Positions 24,997 through 33,843 of a DNA stretch of 64,000 nt are shown piece after piece. Made by a program: the position numbers and the translations under genes. Source of the stretch: Terrisporobacter petrolearius (GTDB lineage: Bacteria; Bacillota; Clostridia; Peptostreptococcales; Peptostreptococcaceae); assembly GCF_032598785.1 (NCBI RefSeq), contig NZ_CP102984.1, one strand, 5' to 3'. Position 1 is the stretch's first letter; every line of letters begins with the position of its first letter. Under the pieces are notes generated by a model. That model was given only the letters and a program-made list of their open reading frames with translations. It had not been told where the DNA came from and searched no databases.

Positions 24997-25079
24997 TAAG
25001 TGAATCTTTATATTTAAATTAGATTACTATTTTTTATATTTATTTGTTATGATTAATTTGAGAGGGAGGGAATAATATT

Positions 25080-25766
25080 ATGAATAAAATAATTAGAGTT
25101 ACAGCTAGGTTATTATTAGGATTTATAATATATGGTCTAGCTATAGTAGTAATGATACATGCAAATATTGGGCTAAGTCCTTGGGATGTATTACATCAAG
25201 GAATTTCTTTAAAAACTGGTCTCACTATGGGGCAAATATCCATAGGAGTAGGAGCTATAATTATAATAATTGATGCATTTATGGGTGAAGGAATTGGATT
25301 TGCAACATTAGGAAATGTATTTCTTATAGGTACCTTTTTAGATTTATTTGAAGGTCTTAATATAGTACCTTATGCAAATAATTTATTTATGGGCATTCTT
25401 ATGATGCTAATAGGAATAGTTTTAGCTGCTATAGCAACTGTACTGTACTTGAAACCAGCTCTTGGTAGTGGGCCTAGAGATGGTTTAATGCTAGCCATAA
25501 ATAAACGATCATCAAAATCTGTAGGAACAATAAGAACTATTATAGAATTAACGGCTTTAACAGTAGGTTGGCTTTTAGGAGGAAGTGTAGGAATTGGGAC
25601 AATAATAAGTGGATTTGGATTGGGTTATGCTATACAAATTGCTTTTAAAATAAGCCATATTGATTCTAAATTACTAACTCACGAAAGTGTTATTGAAAGT
25701 ATAAAATCTTTGAAAAATGGAAATAGAATTCAAGTTGAAACTTGCATGGAAGCTGATGAGGAATAA
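25080..25766 (+). CDS. YczE/YyaS-type integral membrane protein
   Basis: 228 aa with about five transmembrane helices. The N-terminus (RLLLGFIIYGLAIVVMIHAN followed by LSPWDVLHQG) and the LGSGPRDGLM motif are the hallmarks of the YczE family (COG2364), an uncharacterised membrane family found across Firmicutes. The C-terminal 30 residues are hydrophilic. The ribosome binding site GAGGGAGGG is strong. Transported substrate, if any, is unknown. A terminator follows. Confidence 0.85.
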   Translation: MNKIIRVTARLLLGFIIYGLAIVVMIHANIGLSPWDVLHQGISLKTGLTMGQISIGVGAIIIIIDAFMGEGIGFATLGNVFLIGTFLDLFEGLNIVPYANNLFMGILMMLIGIVLAAIATVLYLKPALGSGPRDGLMLAINKRSSKSVGTIRTIIELTALTVGWLLGGSVGIGTIISGFGLGYAIQIAFKISHIDSKLLTHESVIESIKSLKNGNRIQVETCMEADEE

Positions 25767-25769
25767 AAA

Positions 25770-25798
25770 GAGAAGCTACAATTAGGTAGCTTCTTTTT
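25770..25798 (+). terminator. Terminator after the YczE-like gene
   Basis: GAAGCTAC / GTAGCTTC stem with a six-base loop and a T run. Confidence 0.82.
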
Positions 25799-25822
25799 AT
25801 TTGAAATTTTTATATTAAATAT

Positions 25823-26143
25823 TTAATTTTCAACAAATGTATCACAGCTAGCATTACCGCTATTTATTTTTATTTTTTTTGCTGTACAATATTTATTATC
25901 ATTGTAGGAACATTTTATTGCATCACATTTTATATTTTGTATAGTAGTAGGATCTAACTTATTCTTATTTTCACCGTATATAGAACTAGTAAACTGTTGA
26001 TAATCCTTTTCTTTAAAAGTAGAACAGTAAGTGTCATCAATATCATCTGCAAGAAAACCATCTATGTTTATTCTTCCAGCATAACAATGATTATCATTGT
26101 TATGTATACATCTAGTTGCATCGCATCTCAAACTAGTATCCAA
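25823..26143 (-). CDS. Protein with two DUF1540 Cys-rich domains
   Basis: 106 aa consisting of two copies of a Cys-x4-Cys ... Cys ... Cys module: LRCDATRCIHNNDNHCYAGR ... YCSTF and IKCDAIKCSYNDNKYCTAKK ... SCDTF. Four Cys per module suggest a metal-binding or disulfide-stapled mini-domain. DUF1540 proteins are common in spore-forming Clostridia. Start is TTG at 26143, seven bases after GGAGGT; there is no ATG nearby. Function unknown. Confidence 0.82.
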   Translation of the reverse strand: MDTSLRCDATRCIHNNDNHCYAGRINIDGFLADDIDDTYCSTFKEKDYQQFTSSIYGENKNKLDPTTIQNIKCDAIKCSYNDNKYCTAKKIKINSGNASCDTFVEN

Positions 26144-26206
26144 TTTTAGACCTCCTTAACAAACTATATTAAAGATAATATATGTAAGTTGTATTATTTT
26201 ATACAA

Positions 26207-26644
26207 TTACTTTTTATTATTTGGAAAACATTTACTACATAAAACAACCACATCTTCATCTGTTTCTCGGCCTAACTTTTTATTTATATGATATACATCT
26301 ACATTTTCCATACTATTGCAAATAGAGCAGGTATAGTTGTGTTTTTTTAGTATGTTATCTTTAAATAATTGCCAATATAATGAGTCGAGATAATCTTCAT
26401 ATTTAATTCTAAGACTAGTCTCTAAAAAGTCTAAATATAAATAATCTAAATCACAAGTTGTTAAGTTAGTGTGTTCCTGATCAAAAAACTGACAACAGTC
26501 TGTTGGTCTTGGAATTTTATCATTAATAACACATTTTATATAATACCTAAAGTTTTCATCAGGACCTTCCAAAGTTAAATGAGAGCAAAAAGTACAACAG
26601 TTTTTTGGTAATTTATCCTCTAAAATTTTATTATCCTTTTTCAT
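26207..26644 (-). CDS. Cys-rich protein with a degenerate HNH-like C-terminus
   Basis: 145 aa. The N-terminal half has six or more cysteines (CCTFCSHLTLEG, YYIKCVIND, TDCCQFF), a possible metal site. The C-terminal half reads YTCSICNSMENVDVYHINK ... VVVLCSKCF, the CxxC...H...CxxC frame of an HNH nuclease, but the final His of the usual lCxxCH is Phe. It may be a zinc-binding remnant of the fold without nuclease activity. Strong GGAGGGATATT ribosome binding site. Transcribed separately from the DUF1540 gene, 63 bases apart, though an operon is possible. Confidence 0.6.
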   Translation of the reverse strand: MKKDNKILEDKLPKNCCTFCSHLTLEGPDENFRYYIKCVINDKIPRPTDCCQFFDQEHTNLTTCDLDYLYLDFLETSLRIKYEDYLDSLYWQLFKDNILKKHNYTCSICNSMENVDVYHINKKLGRETDEDVVVLCSKCFPNNKK

Positions 26645-26805
26645 AATATCCCTCCAATTTTCTAAAGGAGTAAATTTTTATATATAATACATATTAAAAA
26701 TTTTTTTATATTATTACAAAATGAAAAACAAAAATATTTAACAATAAAGGATTTTAAAAAATAAAAATCAATATATATATTAAATACTTAAATTAAGGTG
26801 ATATT

Positions 26806-28005
26806 ATGCGAATTTATGATTTTGATAAAAATAGAAAAATAATAAATATAGAATTAGAAGATAGGATTATGATAAGTAAAGAAAAAATAAATAAAAAAAT
26901 ATCAAGTTATATGAATGATAATAAAGATAAGATAAGTGAAATATATGGTAACAATAAAGAAATTCTAAATATTGATGAAGTAAAGAGCCCTTTTACTTAT
27001 ATAAAAAACAAAACTATAGGAACAAAAAGTCTTGACTCAAAACACATATACAAAAGTATATCCAATAAAAATATAGAATTCAGTAAATTTGTTGGATGTA
27101 ATTTTAATAATATAAAATTCGAAAACTGTACTTTTATTGGAAGTGAATTTAAAAATTGTAGATTTTATAATGTGGACTTTCATAACTGTAATTTTGAAGA
27201 TGAAGAAAAAATTATAGCATTATTTAAAGAAAAATGTGAATTTAAAAGTTGTAATTTTTACACCACTAATATGAAAAATATAGTATTTGAATTTACTAAA
27301 TTTATAGAAGTTAAATTTTATCTAAGTAGCCTTAGAAATAGTATTTTTAACAAATCTTCTATTGAAAATATAATTTTTTCAGATTGTGATTTGAAATCTA
27401 TGAAAATAATAAGAACTGATATAAATATACTGGCTTTTGAAGATGAATTTACAAGTAAGGTGGATGAAAATACATTTATTGATTTATTAAAGTTAAATAA
27501 TAAGAATAAAAGTTCTTACTATAATATATTTAAAACATATAAAAGTATATCATCAGTGTTTGAAAAAAATAGGTTATTTAATTATTCTGGAGAGTATTAC
27601 TATCTTGCTAAATGCGCAGAAAGAAAATGTTTAAAAGGATTAGAAAGGCTAAAATCAAATGTTTTTTATTATACTTGTGGATATGGAGAAAGACCAACAT
27701 TTGCTCTTATATCATCCTTAGAGATTGTATTAATATTTTCTATAATATATATGTTTTCTGGTCTTTGTGTAAATGAAAGAATAATTCATTATAATTTAAA
27801 TATATTATCCTATCTGCCTAGGAAACTAATGTATATGGATCTTATAGATTGTTTTTACTTTAGTTTAGTTACGTTTACAACAGTAGGATATGGAGATATC
27901 TTTCCCATAGGATATAGTGTGCTATTTTCATGTGTGGAAATGTTATTAGGAGTTACTATGGTGGGAGTTTGGACAGCTACTTTAGCTAGAAAAATCACTA
28001 GATAA
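26806..28005 (+). CDS. Pentapeptide-repeat protein fused to a two-TM potassium channel
   Basis: 399 aa. Residues 90-215 are pentapeptide repeats (FSKFVGCNF, IKFENCTFIGSEFKNCRF), which fold as a right-handed beta helix. After a linker come two transmembrane helices (about 300-320 and 370-392) around a pore loop with the K+ selectivity filter TVGYGD (359-364). There is no RCK/TrkA-N domain, so gating is not by the usual ligand domain; the beta helix may replace it. The ribosome binding site is AAGGTGAT. It is a stand-alone gene just before the M3 peptidase. Confidence 0.85.
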   Translation: MRIYDFDKNRKIINIELEDRIMISKEKINKKISSYMNDNKDKISEIYGNNKEILNIDEVKSPFTYIKNKTIGTKSLDSKHIYKSISNKNIEFSKFVGCNFNNIKFENCTFIGSEFKNCRFYNVDFHNCNFEDEEKIIALFKEKCEFKSCNFYTTNMKNIVFEFTKFIEVKFYLSSLRNSIFNKSSIENIIFSDCDLKSMKIIRTDINILAFEDEFTSKVDENTFIDLLKLNNKNKSSYYNIFKTYKSISSVFEKNRLFNYSGEYYYLAKCAERKCLKGLERLKSNVFYYTCGYGERPTFALISSLEIVLIFSIIYMFSGLCVNERIIHYNLNILSYLPRKLMYMDLIDCFYFSLVTFTTVGYGDIFPIGYSVLFSCVEMLLGVTMVGVWTATLARKITR

Positions 28006-28075
28006 AGATGTAATAATTGGCAAAGTAACCTTGTATATGATAAATTATAACTATTATAAAATTTAGGAGGCAAAA

Positions 28076-29767
28076 ATGAAATTTCAAGATTATAAATATG
28101 AAAGACCTAACTATGAAGAAATAAAAAAATCATTTTTAGATTTAGTAAATAAAATAAAATATGCTGACGATTACAAAAATCAACATGGGTACATAATGGA
28201 CTTAAATAATATTAGAAAACAAATTGAAACCATGTCCACTATAGCTTCAATAAGAAATAGTATAAATACGGCAGATGAGTTTTATGAAAAAGAGACGGGT
28301 TATTGGGATGAATATGGTCCGCTATATACAGAATTAAATTCAAGTTTTTATAATGCTATTGTTAATTCTAAATTTAAAGAAAATATAATAAATGATTTTA
28401 GTCAACAATTTTATAAAATATGTGAATACTCTTTAAAATCTTTTTCAAAAGAGATAATACCACAGTTACAAGAAGAAAATAAACTAATGTCCAAATATAC
28501 AAAGCTATTAGCTTCAGCCCAAATTAACTTTAATAAAGAAGAGCTAAACTTATCTGGTATTTACAAATATATGTTATCTCAAGATAGAAAAGTTAGAGAA
28601 GAATCATCTAAAGCTTATTATAACTACTTTGAAATACATGAAGAAGAATTTGACGAAATTTATGATAGCTTAGTAAAAATAAGACATGAAATAGCTAAAA
28701 AGCTAGGTTTCAGTAACTTTATAGAATTAGGCTATATAAGAATGTACAGAACAGATTACAATCCAGAAATGGTAGTTAATTTAAGAAAACAAGTATTAGA
28801 ACACATAGTGCCTCTTTGTAATAAGCTATATGAAAAACAAGCTAAAAGATTAAATTTAGATAAATTAACTTATATTGATGAAAATCTAGAATTTTTAGAT
28901 GGAAACCCGATTATTAAGGGTGACTCAGATTATATAATAAAAAATGGAATAAAAATGTATAATGAGTTATCAAAAGAGACTAAAGAATTTTTTGATTTTA
29001 TGTTGGAAAATGATCTTATGGATTTAGAAACTAAACATAATAAATCTTCTGGAGGTTACTGTACATATATACCAAATTTCAAAGCTCCATTTATTTTTTC
29101 TAATTTTAATAGAACTAGTGAAGATATGGATGTATTAACTCATGAGGCAGGACATGCATTCCAACTATTTATGTCTAGACACATAGACATGCAAGAAATA
29201 AACTTTCCAACTTTAGATAGTTGTGAAATTCATTCTATGAGTATGGAATTTATAACTTATCCTTGGATGAATATGTTTTTTAAAGAAGATACGGATAAAT
29301 ACAAATTTGTTCATTTATGCTCTGCTATAAAATTCTTGCCTTATGGAGTTGTAGTAGATGAGTTTCAGCATATTGTTTATGATAATCCTAATATGAGTAA
29401 GGATGAAAGAAAAACAGTATGGCGCAATTTAGAGAAGAAATATTTACCACATAGAGATTATGAAAAAAATAAAATATTGGAAAAAGGATGTTGGTTCTTT
29501 AAACAAGGACATATATTTAAAGATCCATTTTATTATATTGACTATGTATTAGCACAAATTTGTGCATTTCAATTCCTTAAAAAAATGGAAGAAAGTAGAG
29601 AAGAAGGATGGGAAGATTATTTGAGAATTTGTAAAGTTGGTGGAACAGAGTCTTTTATACAAATAGTTAAAACTGGGAATTTAATATCTCCTTTTGATAA
29701 TAATTGCATTGAATTCATAATAAGTAATTTACAAAAGAACATAGAAAAATTTGAAAAAAATTTATAA
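28076..29767 (+). CDS. M3 family oligoendopeptidase (PepF-related)
   Basis: Cytoplasmic zinc metallopeptidase degrading oligopeptides, 563 aa. The HEAGHAFQLF motif has His356, Glu357 and His360; DSCEIHSMSMEF about 26 residues later supplies the third ligand. It has the all-helical N-terminal half of the M3B group and matches the M3 oligoendopeptidases of Clostridia in length. TTTAGGAGGCAAAAATG is a near-ideal start. A terminator follows. Confidence 0.92.
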   Translation: MKFQDYKYERPNYEEIKKSFLDLVNKIKYADDYKNQHGYIMDLNNIRKQIETMSTIASIRNSINTADEFYEKETGYWDEYGPLYTELNSSFYNAIVNSKFKENIINDFSQQFYKICEYSLKSFSKEIIPQLQEENKLMSKYTKLLASAQINFNKEELNLSGIYKYMLSQDRKVREESSKAYYNYFEIHEEEFDEIYDSLVKIRHEIAKKLGFSNFIELGYIRMYRTDYNPEMVVNLRKQVLEHIVPLCNKLYEKQAKRLNLDKLTYIDENLEFLDGNPIIKGDSDYIIKNGIKMYNELSKETKEFFDFMLENDLMDLETKHNKSSGGYCTYIPNFKAPFIFSNFNRTSEDMDVLTHEAGHAFQLFMSRHIDMQEINFPTLDSCEIHSMSMEFITYPWMNMFFKEDTDKYKFVHLCSAIKFLPYGVVVDEFQHIVYDNPNMSKDERKTVWRNLEKKYLPHRDYEKNKILEKGCWFFKQGHIFKDPFYYIDYVLAQICAFQFLKKMEESREEGWEDYLRICKVGGTESFIQIVKTGNLISPFDNNCIEFIISNLQKNIEKFEKNL

Positions 29768-29774
29768 AAGAAAT

Positions 29775-29812
29775 CTAAGAATGTGTAAATTACATATTCT
29801 TAGTTTTTTTTT
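29775..29812 (+). terminator. Terminator after the M3 peptidase gene
   Basis: CTAAGAATGTGTAA pairs with TTACATATTCTTAG, then nine T residues. Confidence 0.88.
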
Positions 29813-29894
29813 ATATTTATATCATTATTTACAAAATATTATTTGTGATATATGGAAATTCTAAGTTTGAAGAAGTAAGTTAGGAGGATAATTT

Positions 29895-31091
29895 ATGAAT
29901 ATTTCAAAAAGAATACAATCAGTTCCACCATCAACTATAATGGAATTATTAACTTTTGCAGCGAAAGCAAAAAATCAAGGCAAAAAAGTATATCATCTGA
30001 ATATAGGTCAGCCAGATATTATGACACCAGAAGGTTTTTTTAAAGCTATAAGAGAATATAAAGGAGAAGTTTTAGAATATGCATTATCAGAAGGTTTACC
30101 AGAGCTAATAGAAGCTATAAGAAAGTATTATACAAATTATAATTTAAATTTTGAAAATGATGAGATTTTAATTACTAATGGTGGTAGCGAGGCACTATTA
30201 TTCACCATGCTTACTATTTGTGATGAAGGAGATAATGTACTAGTTCCAGAGCCTTTTTATTCAAATTATTTTAATTTCTCTAAATCTGTAGGAGTAAATA
30301 TCAATCCAATTACTACCTTAGCTGAAAGTGGATTCCACCTACCTAATAAAGATGAAATAGTATCAAAAATTAATGATAAAACTAAGGCTATACTATTTTC
30401 TAATCCGGGAAATCCAACGGGTGTAGTTTACACGAAAGAAGAATTAGAAATGATTGCAGATATAGCACTTGAACATAATTTATGGATAATAGCAGACGAG
30501 GTTTACAGAGAATTTATCTATGATGGTGAGTACACTAGTGTGGGTACTATTGAAAGAGTAAAGGACAGAGTAATAATTGTAGACTCTGTATCAAAACGTT
30601 ATAGTGCTTGTGGAGCAAGAATAGGATCATTAGCTTCTAAAAATAAGTCTTTTATGGAAGGCATACTTAAGTTATGTCAGGCGCGATTATCTGTGCCGAC
30701 TTTAGAACAATTAGGAGCCATCCAACTTTACAAAACAAATAATTCTTATTTAACGGAGGTTAATGAAGAATATAGACAAAGAAGAGACGTTCTTTACGAT
30801 GAACTTATAAAAGTACCAGGTGTTATTTGTAAAAAACCTAGTGGTGCTTTTTATATAGTAGCAAAACTACCAGTAAAAAATGCAGATGACTTTACTAAAT
30901 GGTTATTAAGTGATTTTGATAAAGATGGAGAAACTGTGATGCCTTGTCCAGCTGAGGGATTTTATCAAACATCTGGACTTGGGGTTGATGAAATAAGACT
31001 GGCATATATTCTAAACACTAAGGATTTGCATAAGGCAGCCATACTTTTAAAAGAAGGTTTAGAAACGTATTTAAAGTTAAATAAAGAATAA
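29895..31091 (+). CDS. PLP-dependent aminotransferase, class I/II
   Basis: Aspartate/aromatic-type aminotransferase of fold type I, 398 aa. The Schiff-base lysine is Lys234 in DSVSKRYSACGARIGS. SNPGNPTGVVYTKEEL and IADEVYREFIYDG are the phosphate- and ring-contacting motifs, and the C-terminal substrate Arg is in IRLAYILN. The ARIG context resembles clostridial AspC-like enzymes. Substrate could be aspartate, alanine or an aromatic amino acid. GGAGGATAATTT precedes the start. Confidence 0.9.
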   Translation: MNISKRIQSVPPSTIMELLTFAAKAKNQGKKVYHLNIGQPDIMTPEGFFKAIREYKGEVLEYALSEGLPELIEAIRKYYTNYNLNFENDEILITNGGSEALLFTMLTICDEGDNVLVPEPFYSNYFNFSKSVGVNINPITTLAESGFHLPNKDEIVSKINDKTKAILFSNPGNPTGVVYTKEELEMIADIALEHNLWIIADEVYREFIYDGEYTSVGTIERVKDRVIIVDSVSKRYSACGARIGSLASKNKSFMEGILKLCQARLSVPTLEQLGAIQLYKTNNSYLTEVNEEYRQRRDVLYDELIKVPGVICKKPSGAFYIVAKLPVKNADDFTKWLLSDFDKDGETVMPCPAEGFYQTSGLGVDEIRLAYILNTKDLHKAAILLKEGLETYLKLNKE

Positions 31092-31111
31092 AAAAATTTA
31101 TTTTTCATAAT

Positions 31112-31143
31112 AAAACAGAGTTTAATATAAGACTCTGTTTTTT
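31112..31143 (+). terminator. Terminator after the aminotransferase gene
   Basis: AAAACAGAGT / ACTCTGTTTT stem with a 10-base loop and T run. Confidence 0.85.
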
Positions 31144-31261
31144 AATTTAAAAACTTTGTAGCCAAAAACATTTAGATGTTTACATAAAGAGAGTGAATCT
31201 TACATAATATTGAGAATTAGTAACAATCTGTAATTACCTATGTTACTATTTTGTAATACAA

Positions 31262-31278
31262 AGTAACAAGTATGTAAC
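31262..31278 (+). promoter_or_regulatory. WalR-like direct repeat before the Lys-rich secreted protein gene
   Basis: AGTAAC-AAGTA-TGTAAC matches TGTWAH-N5-TGTWAH at 11 of 12 positions. A TATAAT at 31305-31310 puts the -35 at about 31282, so the box is directly upstream, the arrangement of an activator site. Confidence 0.38.
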
Positions 31279-31371
31279 TGTAATTTTTCAAGGGGTAATG
31301 ATATTATAATAGTATAATAAAAGATAAAATTTAAGCAATTATAAAATATATTATAGAGGAAGTGTTGAAAT

Positions 31372-31962
31372 ATGAAAAAAGGAATTATCGCAATAACATT
31401 ATTAGTAAGTGGAGTATTATTAATAACTCCAATTGCAAACGCAATTTCACAAAACAATAAACAAGAAAATGTAGCGCCAGTAAAAGTTGAACAAGCTACA
31501 AATACTGCAAAAACAGAAGTTGTAAAAAATAATGAAGAGAAAACAACACAAAAACAAGAAGCTAAAAAGCCAGCAAAAGTTGAAACTGTAGCTGTAAAAA
31601 CTAAAAAACCAGCAAAAGTAAAAGTTGAGACTAAAAAAGAAGAAACTAAAAAAGAAGAAACTACTAAGCCAGCTAATAACACAGTTGTAAAAGATGATAA
31701 AGATAAAGAAGAAGTTAAAACAGGAATGACAAAATCACAGGCTGAAGCAATTTTAAATAAATATTTAAAAGAAGTTGAGAAAGTTGACTTTACTTACACA
31801 TACCAAGGTAATGAAAATACTTTTAAAGCAATTAACAAAAAAGGAATAAGAGGATATGTATTTTTACCAAATATAGAAACTGATTTAGCTTACTTAGTAG
31901 ATAAAGATAGTGGATCAGTATATTTCTTCCATCCATCAGGATACTTTGAATTATTACAATAA
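31372..31962 (+). CDS. Secreted protein with Lys/Glu-rich linker and small C-terminal domain
   Basis: 196 aa. Signal peptide (MKKGIIAITLLVSGVLLITP, cleavage after ANA) is followed by about 90 residues of Lys, Glu, Thr, Ala and Pro in low-complexity repeats (KKEETKKEET, KKPAKV), which probably lie in the wall. The last 75 residues (SQAEAILNKYLKEVEKVDFT to GYFELLQ) form a folded domain I do not recognise, with a PepSY-like length. The positively charged linker may bind teichoic acid. WalR-like repeat upstream. Function unknown. Confidence 0.65.
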   Translation: MKKGIIAITLLVSGVLLITPIANAISQNNKQENVAPVKVEQATNTAKTEVVKNNEEKTTQKQEAKKPAKVETVAVKTKKPAKVKVETKKEETKKEETTKPANNTVVKDDKDKEEVKTGMTKSQAEAILNKYLKEVEKVDFTYTYQGNENTFKAINKKGIRGYVFLPNIETDLAYLVDKDSGSVYFFHPSGYFELLQ

Positions 31963-31982
31963 AATATAGTTAATATAAAAAG

Positions 31983-32012
31983 AACTTAGCGCTAAAAAGT
32001 GCTAAGTTTTTT
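31983..32012 (+). terminator. Terminator after the Lys-rich secreted protein gene
   Basis: AACTTAGCGC / GTGCTAAGTT with a six-base loop, then T residues. Confidence 0.85.
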
Positions 32013-32063
32013 ATTGTACTTGTTTAAAAAACAAAATTTGAGTTTGAAATTATAAAAAAGTAG

Positions 32064-32092
32064 TTGACAATACAAAAAAATAAAACTACTAT
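32064..32092 (+). promoter_or_regulatory. Promoter of the T-box leader
   Basis: Perfect TTGACA, 17-base spacer, TACTAT, about 15-20 bases before the first base of Stem I. Confidence 0.65.
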
Positions 32093-32107
32093 TAAATCAA
32101 ACTAAAA

Positions 32108-32376
32108 AACAAAAGCGATGATAAGAAGAAGTAATAATTAAAAGAAAGGTATACAGAAAGTTACCGGTTGATGAGAGGTACATACTTATTTAATTATGAA
32201 TACATCTTTGAGCTTCACACTGAAGAGCAAAGCTTGGTAGGATGTGACGTATTCACACGTTATAGTGACAGAGTATTCTAAAGAGTACTTGTGGAGGTAA
32301 GTAATGTAAATTACTTATAAATTAAGGTGGTAACGCGAGATAAGCTCTCGTCCTTTTGAGGGCGAGGGCTTTTTTA
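32108..32376 (+). ncRNA. T-box riboswitch, probable tyrosine specifier
   Basis: tRNA-sensing leader that permits transcription when the cognate tRNA is uncharged. The T-box sequence AAGGTGGTAACGCGA is at 32324-32338. The terminator is GCTCTCGTCC / GGGCGAGGGC (32344-32369) plus a T run. In Stem I, ATAATTAAA (about 32134) pairs with TTTAATTAT (about 32192), and the specifier loop directly after reads GAA-TAC-A, giving TAC (tyrosine). GGTTGATGAGAGG is the apical GNUG/AG-bulge region. ATC or ACA are shifted alternative readings but lack the conserved following A. Confidence 0.92.
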
Positions 32377-32549
32377 TTTTTGTGTAAACCACTAAGAAAT
32401 AAATGATAAATTTTAAGTTTAAAATACAGAATATTTGGTAAATTAATATTGAAATCTTAGTATGTATATTTTCATAAAGTAGTTGCAACCTTTATGAAAG
32501 TACAACGTACAAAAACATTTAAATTATTATATTAAAAGGAGAAATTGCA

Positions 32550-33738
32550 ATGAATACACCATTAATAATTGTTATTTTATACGTTATAATGCTACTTGTA
32601 ATTAGTGTTGTCGTATCCACTAAATCAAAAAAAGATGGTGGAGAAGATTTCTTAATTATATAAAAATAAAAATAGTACACTGGTTACAGCTGTTACAATA
32701 GCAGGTGGATCAATATTGTCTAGTTTATTACCAAATGTATTTGATATGAAGACTGCCACATTCTTTTCTTTTATAATATTTATGCTAGTAGGATTTGTTG
32801 GAGGAATGGGGTCTGCAAGTGTAAGTAATATATTAAATATTTCTTTAATTTATATAGGAGTAGTATCATCAGCAGTATTAGTTTTGTTTTACCAAGGTGG
32901 ATGGAAGGTAGCTCAAATTATGGCTGAATCAACACCAGATGTACCATACATGAGTTTAACTTCGGGAATGGGAATACCAGCAATTATAGCATGGATGATA
33001 GTTATGTGTGGGAATACAAACTCAGTACAAGGAGCTATACAAATAAGTTTAACATCTAAGGATGATAAAAGTGCAGTAAATGGCTTTAGAATAGGAGCAC
33101 TTTTAATGATACCAATAGGATTTATATGTGCAATGCTTGGCATAGCATCTAAAGCATTAATCCCTAATGTGGAAGCAACTCAGGCTCTTACAATGATAAT
33201 AATGAGTCTACCACCAATTATGGCAGGACTTACATTATCAGCATTATGGGCGGCAGACATGTCTACAGCATGTTCTATGTTAATAGGATGTTCTACTACA
33301 GTTAGCCATGATGTATTTTTTAGAACTAAAGCAGGAAATAGATTAAAAGATAAATCATTTATGATAAATAAAATAATAATATTAGTAGTTGGAATTTTAA
33401 CTTATATATTATCATCGCAACTTGGTAGCATATTAAGTGCAATGAAAGTATGTCTATCTATGGCAATAGGAACCTCTATGCTAGTAATAGCAGGCCTTTG
33501 GTGTCCTAAATTCGCAAGTAAAAATGCAGGCTTTTTCACCATATTATCATCAGTATTTGCTGTAATAGCATGGTTAGTATGTCCGACATTTCATAACATA
33601 TTTAAAGATATTGGGTATTGGATGATAGCAGTTAGTGGGATTACTTTTGCAGTGATAAGCCTAGTGGAAAAAAATAAAGTGATTATATATGATAAAGAAA
33701 ACACTATTGATAATTTAAATTTAGCAAGACATAAATAG
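32550..33738 (+). pseudogene. Broken sodium:solute symporter (SSS family)
   Basis: A normal start with ribosome binding site AAAGGAGAAATTGCA encodes 37 residues (MNTPLIIVILYVIMLLVISV..., typical SSS TM1) and then stops at 32661. The rest resumes in the +1 frame (NSTLVTAVTIAGGSI) and runs to 33738 with the diagnostic WAADMSTACSMLIGCSTTVS segment. Between TM2 and about TM4 some 80-100 residues expected for the family are missing. So the gene has a frameshift and an internal deletion and cannot make a full transporter. It is the first gene after the T-box. Confidence 0.85.
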
Positions 33739-33843
33739 ATTAGTAAAATTAAAACTAAATAAAAAATAGATTAATCATTAAAATAAATTAAAGAATGATA
33801 TGTTGATAATAAAATACACAAAATATAAATATAGGAGGTAAAG

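Noticed and set aside
31500..31720. Short repeats in the Lys/Glu-rich linker considered as a CRISPR-like array
   Set aside because: Repeats are in frame, 12-18 bases and encode a linker; no spacers. No CRISPR array was seen anywhere in the window.
32190..32210. Ile (ATC) or Thr (ACA) reading of the T-box specifier
   Set aside because: Only TAC sits directly after GAA and is followed by the conserved A; the other frames do not fit, though this was judged by eye.
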